Shown one piece after another: positions 62,231 through 64,000 of a stretch of DNA of 64,000 nucleotides. The stretch covers positions 1 to 64,000 of the forward strand of contig WFPC01000018.1 of assembly GCA_015487785.1 (NCBI GenBank), written 5' to 3'. The translations under genes were made by a program, and so were the position numbers. This stretch comes from Gammaproteobacteria bacterium. GTDB taxonomy: Bacteria; Pseudomonadota; Gammaproteobacteria; S012-40. A model generated the notes under the pieces. That model had not been told where the DNA came from. It did not search any database and worked only from the letters and a program-made list of their open reading frames with translations. The number at the start of each line of letters is the position of its first letter. The stretch's first letter is position 1.

Positions 62231-63163
62231 ATGCCGGCCATGAGTTCCGCCGCCAAGACCTTCGATCTATCGACTTTTCAGGGCCTGATCATGGCCTTGC
62301 AGCATTACTGGGCCGAACAGGGCTGTGTGTTGTTGCAGCCCTTCGACATGGAAATGGGCGCAGGCACCTTCCATCCGGCGACCTTCCTGCGTGCCATCGG
62401 GCCGGAGCCCTGGAGCGCGGCCTATGTGCAGCCCTCGCGCCGGCCCACCGACGGACGCTATGGAGACAACCCCAATCGCTTGCAACATTATTATCAATTT
62501 CAAGTGGTTATCAAGCCCTCCCCGCTGCATATTCAGGATCTCTACCTGGGTTCGCTGCAGGCCCTGGGTTTCGACCCCCTGGAGCACGACATCCGCTTCG
62601 TGGAGGACGACTGGGAGTCGCCCACCCTGGGGGCCTGGGGCCTGGGCTGGGAGGTCTGGCTCAATGGCATGGAGGTGACCCAGTTCACTTATTTCCAGCA
62701 GGTGGGCGCGCTGGACTGCAAGCCGGTCACCGGCGAGATCACCTATGGTCTGGAGCGTCTGGCTATGTATCTGCAAGGGGTGGAGAGCGTCTACGACCTG
62801 GTGTGGACCGATGGTCCCCTGGGCAAGGTGAGTTATGGCGACGTGTTCCACCAGAACGAGGTGGAGATGTCGGCCTACAATTTCGAGCAGGCCGACGTGA
62901 AGGCCCTGTTCGCCTGGTTCGAGACCTGCGAGGCGGAGAGCCGGCGCCTGATCGAACAGGGTCTGGCCCTGCCGGCCTATGAAATGGTGCTCAAGGCCTC
63001 CCATACCTTCAACCTGCTGGATGCCCGTCATGCCATTTCGGTGACCGAGCGGGCCCGTTACATCGGCCGGGTGCGTAACTTGTCCAGGGCGGTGGCCCAG
63101 GCCTATTACGACAATCGCGAGGCGCTGGGTTTTCCCCTGCTGCGCCGGGAGGGTGGAGCATGA
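62231..63163 (+). CDS. glyQ: Glycyl-tRNA synthetase alpha subunit
   Basis: GlyQ forms the alpha2 part of the alpha2beta2 bacterial glycyl-tRNA synthetase. The 310-residue protein has [29 protein letters not shown], and Y-F-Q-Q-V-G. ATG 62231 is chosen; ATG 62240 is a close alternative. The stop overlaps the glyS start (ATGA). Confidence 0.98.
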   Translation: MPAMSSAAKTFDLSTFQGLIMALQHYWAEQGCVLLQPFDMEMGAGTFHPATFLRAIGPEPWSAAYVQPSRRPTDGRYGDNPNRLQHYYQFQVVIKPSPLHIQDLYLGSLQALGFDPLEHDIRFVEDDWESPTLGAWGLGWEVWLNGMEVTQFTYFQQVGALDCKPVTGEITYGLERLAMYLQGVESVYDLVWTDGPLGKVSYGDVFHQNEVEMSAYNFEQADVKALFAWFETCEAESRRLIEQGLALPAYEMVLKASHTFNLLDARHAISVTERARYIGRVRNLSRAVAQAYYDNREALGFPLLRREGGA

Positions 63164-64000
63164 CGGCGCGGGCGGATTTTCTGGTGGAGCTGGGTACCGA
63201 GGAGTTGCCGCCCAAGGCCTTGGCGCGCTTGTCACGGGCTTTTGCAGAGGGTATCCGGGCCGGCCTGGAGAAGCAGGACCTGGACCATGGCGAGCTGCGC
63301 GCCTTCGCCACCCCACGGCGGCTGGCGGTGCAGGTGGCGGGGCTGGCCTGTCGCCAGCCCGACAAACAGATGGAACGTCGTGGTCCGGCGCTGGCCGCGG
63401 CCTTCGACGAGGAAGGCTGTCCCACCCCGGCGGCACAGGGTTTCGCCCGCTCTTGCGGCGTGGCGGTGGAAGAGCTGGCGACGCTGGAGACCGACAAGGG
63501 CAGTTGGCTGGTCTATCGCAGCGAACAGCCGGGTCGGGAGGCCCGCGAGCTGCTGCCGGATATCGTGGCGCAGGCCCTGGCTGGCCTGCCCATCCCCAAG
63601 CGCATGCGCTGGGGGAGTATCGAGCATCAGTTCGTGCGCCCGGTGCACTGGCTGGTGATGCTGCTGGGCGAGTCCGTGGTGGAGTGCGAGTTGTTGGGTC
63701 AGCGTGCGGGGCGGGAGACCCGGGGTCATCGCTTCCATCATCCCGCCAGCCTGAGCCTGCCCGAGCCCGGGGCCTACGAGGCCCTGCTGGAGAGCGAGGG
63801 GTATGTGATCACCGATTTCCAGCGTCGCCGTGAGGCCATCGTGGCCCAGGTGGAAGAGGCAGCCCTGCAACTGGGTGGCCGGGCGGTGATCGATCCGGCC
63901 CTGCTGGAGGAGGTAACCGGTCTGGTGGAATGGCCCCGGGCCATCGCCGGCAGTTTCGATGCGGCCTTTCTGGAGATTCCCGCCGAGGCCCTGATCTCGG
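63160..64000 (+). CDS. glyS: Glycyl-tRNA synthetase beta subunit, 5' part
   Basis: The frame starting at ATG 63160 runs open to the window edge, giving 280 residues of a protein normally near 690. It begins [14 protein letters not shown] and carries A-T-P-R-R-L-A-V and M-R-W-G, as in GlyS. It overlaps glyQ by four bases. The C-terminal anticodon-binding part is beyond the window. Confidence 0.97.
   Translation, partial: MTARADFLVELGTEELPPKALARLSRAFAEGIRAGLEKQDLDHGELRAFATPRRLAVQVAGLACRQPDKQMERRGPALAAAFDEEGCPTPAAQGFARSCGVAVEELATLETDKGSWLVYRSEQPGREARELLPDIVAQALAGLPIPKRMRWGSIEHQFVRPVHWLVMLLGESVVECELLGQRAGRETRGHRFHHPASLSLPEPGAYEALLESEGYVITDFQRRREAIVAQVEEAALQLGGRAVIDPALLEEVTGLVEWPRAIAGSFDAAFLEIPAEALIS

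Overview
The window looks like a GC-rich gammaproteobacterial chromosome, probably from a free-living respiratory bacterium related to sulfur-oxidising Chromatiales or Ectothiorhodospirales. That placement is inferred from gene content: a large c-type cytochrome/haem-copper oxidase island, an APS-reductase-type CysH, TusA-like sulfur relay genes, a PEP-CTERM/PrsT surface system, Pseudomonas-type long PstC/PstA, and SelD plus selenouridine synthase. I see no tRNA, rRNA, insertion sequence, CRISPR array or prophage. The window opens inside a Sel1-repeat gene and ends inside glyS.

Layout. 0-4.4 kb: Sel1 protein, small membrane proteins, YceI with a divergently sited MarR regulator, CysH, and an unknown 334-residue protein. 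4.5-10.5 kb: a HAD nucleotidase, then thiD-thiE-hemL, then a DedA-PAP2-LssY fusion translationally coupled to dgkA. 10.6-14.0 kb, minus strand: a membrane protein of glycosyltransferase-like shape, a MotA/TolQ/ExbB channel and a TM-anchored VWA protein. This looks like a proton-driven stator with an unusual effector.

14.2-25.2 kb is the most interesting region. It is a four-block respiratory cluster built round a cbb3-related oxidase. The catalytic subunit keeps all haem/CuB histidines and the active-site tyrosine but has lost the conserved cbb3 glutamate and two K-pathway residues. With it come a CcoO-like cytochrome carrying a large extra domain, a free-standing C-terminal half of a haem-copper oxidase subunit I, a dihaem c4-like cytochrome, two paralogous membrane-anchored monohaem cytochromes and a CcoS-like protein. 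There are also a thioredoxin-fold lipoprotein, a membrane-anchored SUMF1-domain protein (NirV-like) lacking the catalytic cysteines, at least three very small single-TM proteins, and several unknown membrane proteins. No CcoP or CcoGHI lies in the window. I read this as a distinct terminal reductase (O2, or possibly NO) that deserves characterisation.

25.3-31.3 kb: a fused MFS/spermidine-synthase-like protein, RsmJ, a YqgE homologue with a signal peptide, NUDIX, a YgjP-type metallopeptidase and a Rieske protein. 31.4-42.6 kb: a Kef-type antiporter, then the Pho regulon phoB-phoR-pstS-(degenerate LMW-phosphatase-like)-pstC-pstA-pstB-phoU with three separate Pho-box clusters. 42.8-46.6 kb: PrsT and a PEP-CTERM protein with a sigma54 promoter. 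46.6-54.6 kb: an unknown protein, TraB/GumN, a degenerate GGDEF protein, an HtrA-like protease and the selD-mnmH (selU) pair. 54.7-59.0 kb: ntrC, ntrB and glnA with NtrC dyads and a sigma54 promoter. 59.0-61.4 kb: an overlapping PP-loop ATPase/TusA/CDF operon. 62.2 kb to the end: glyQ-glyS.
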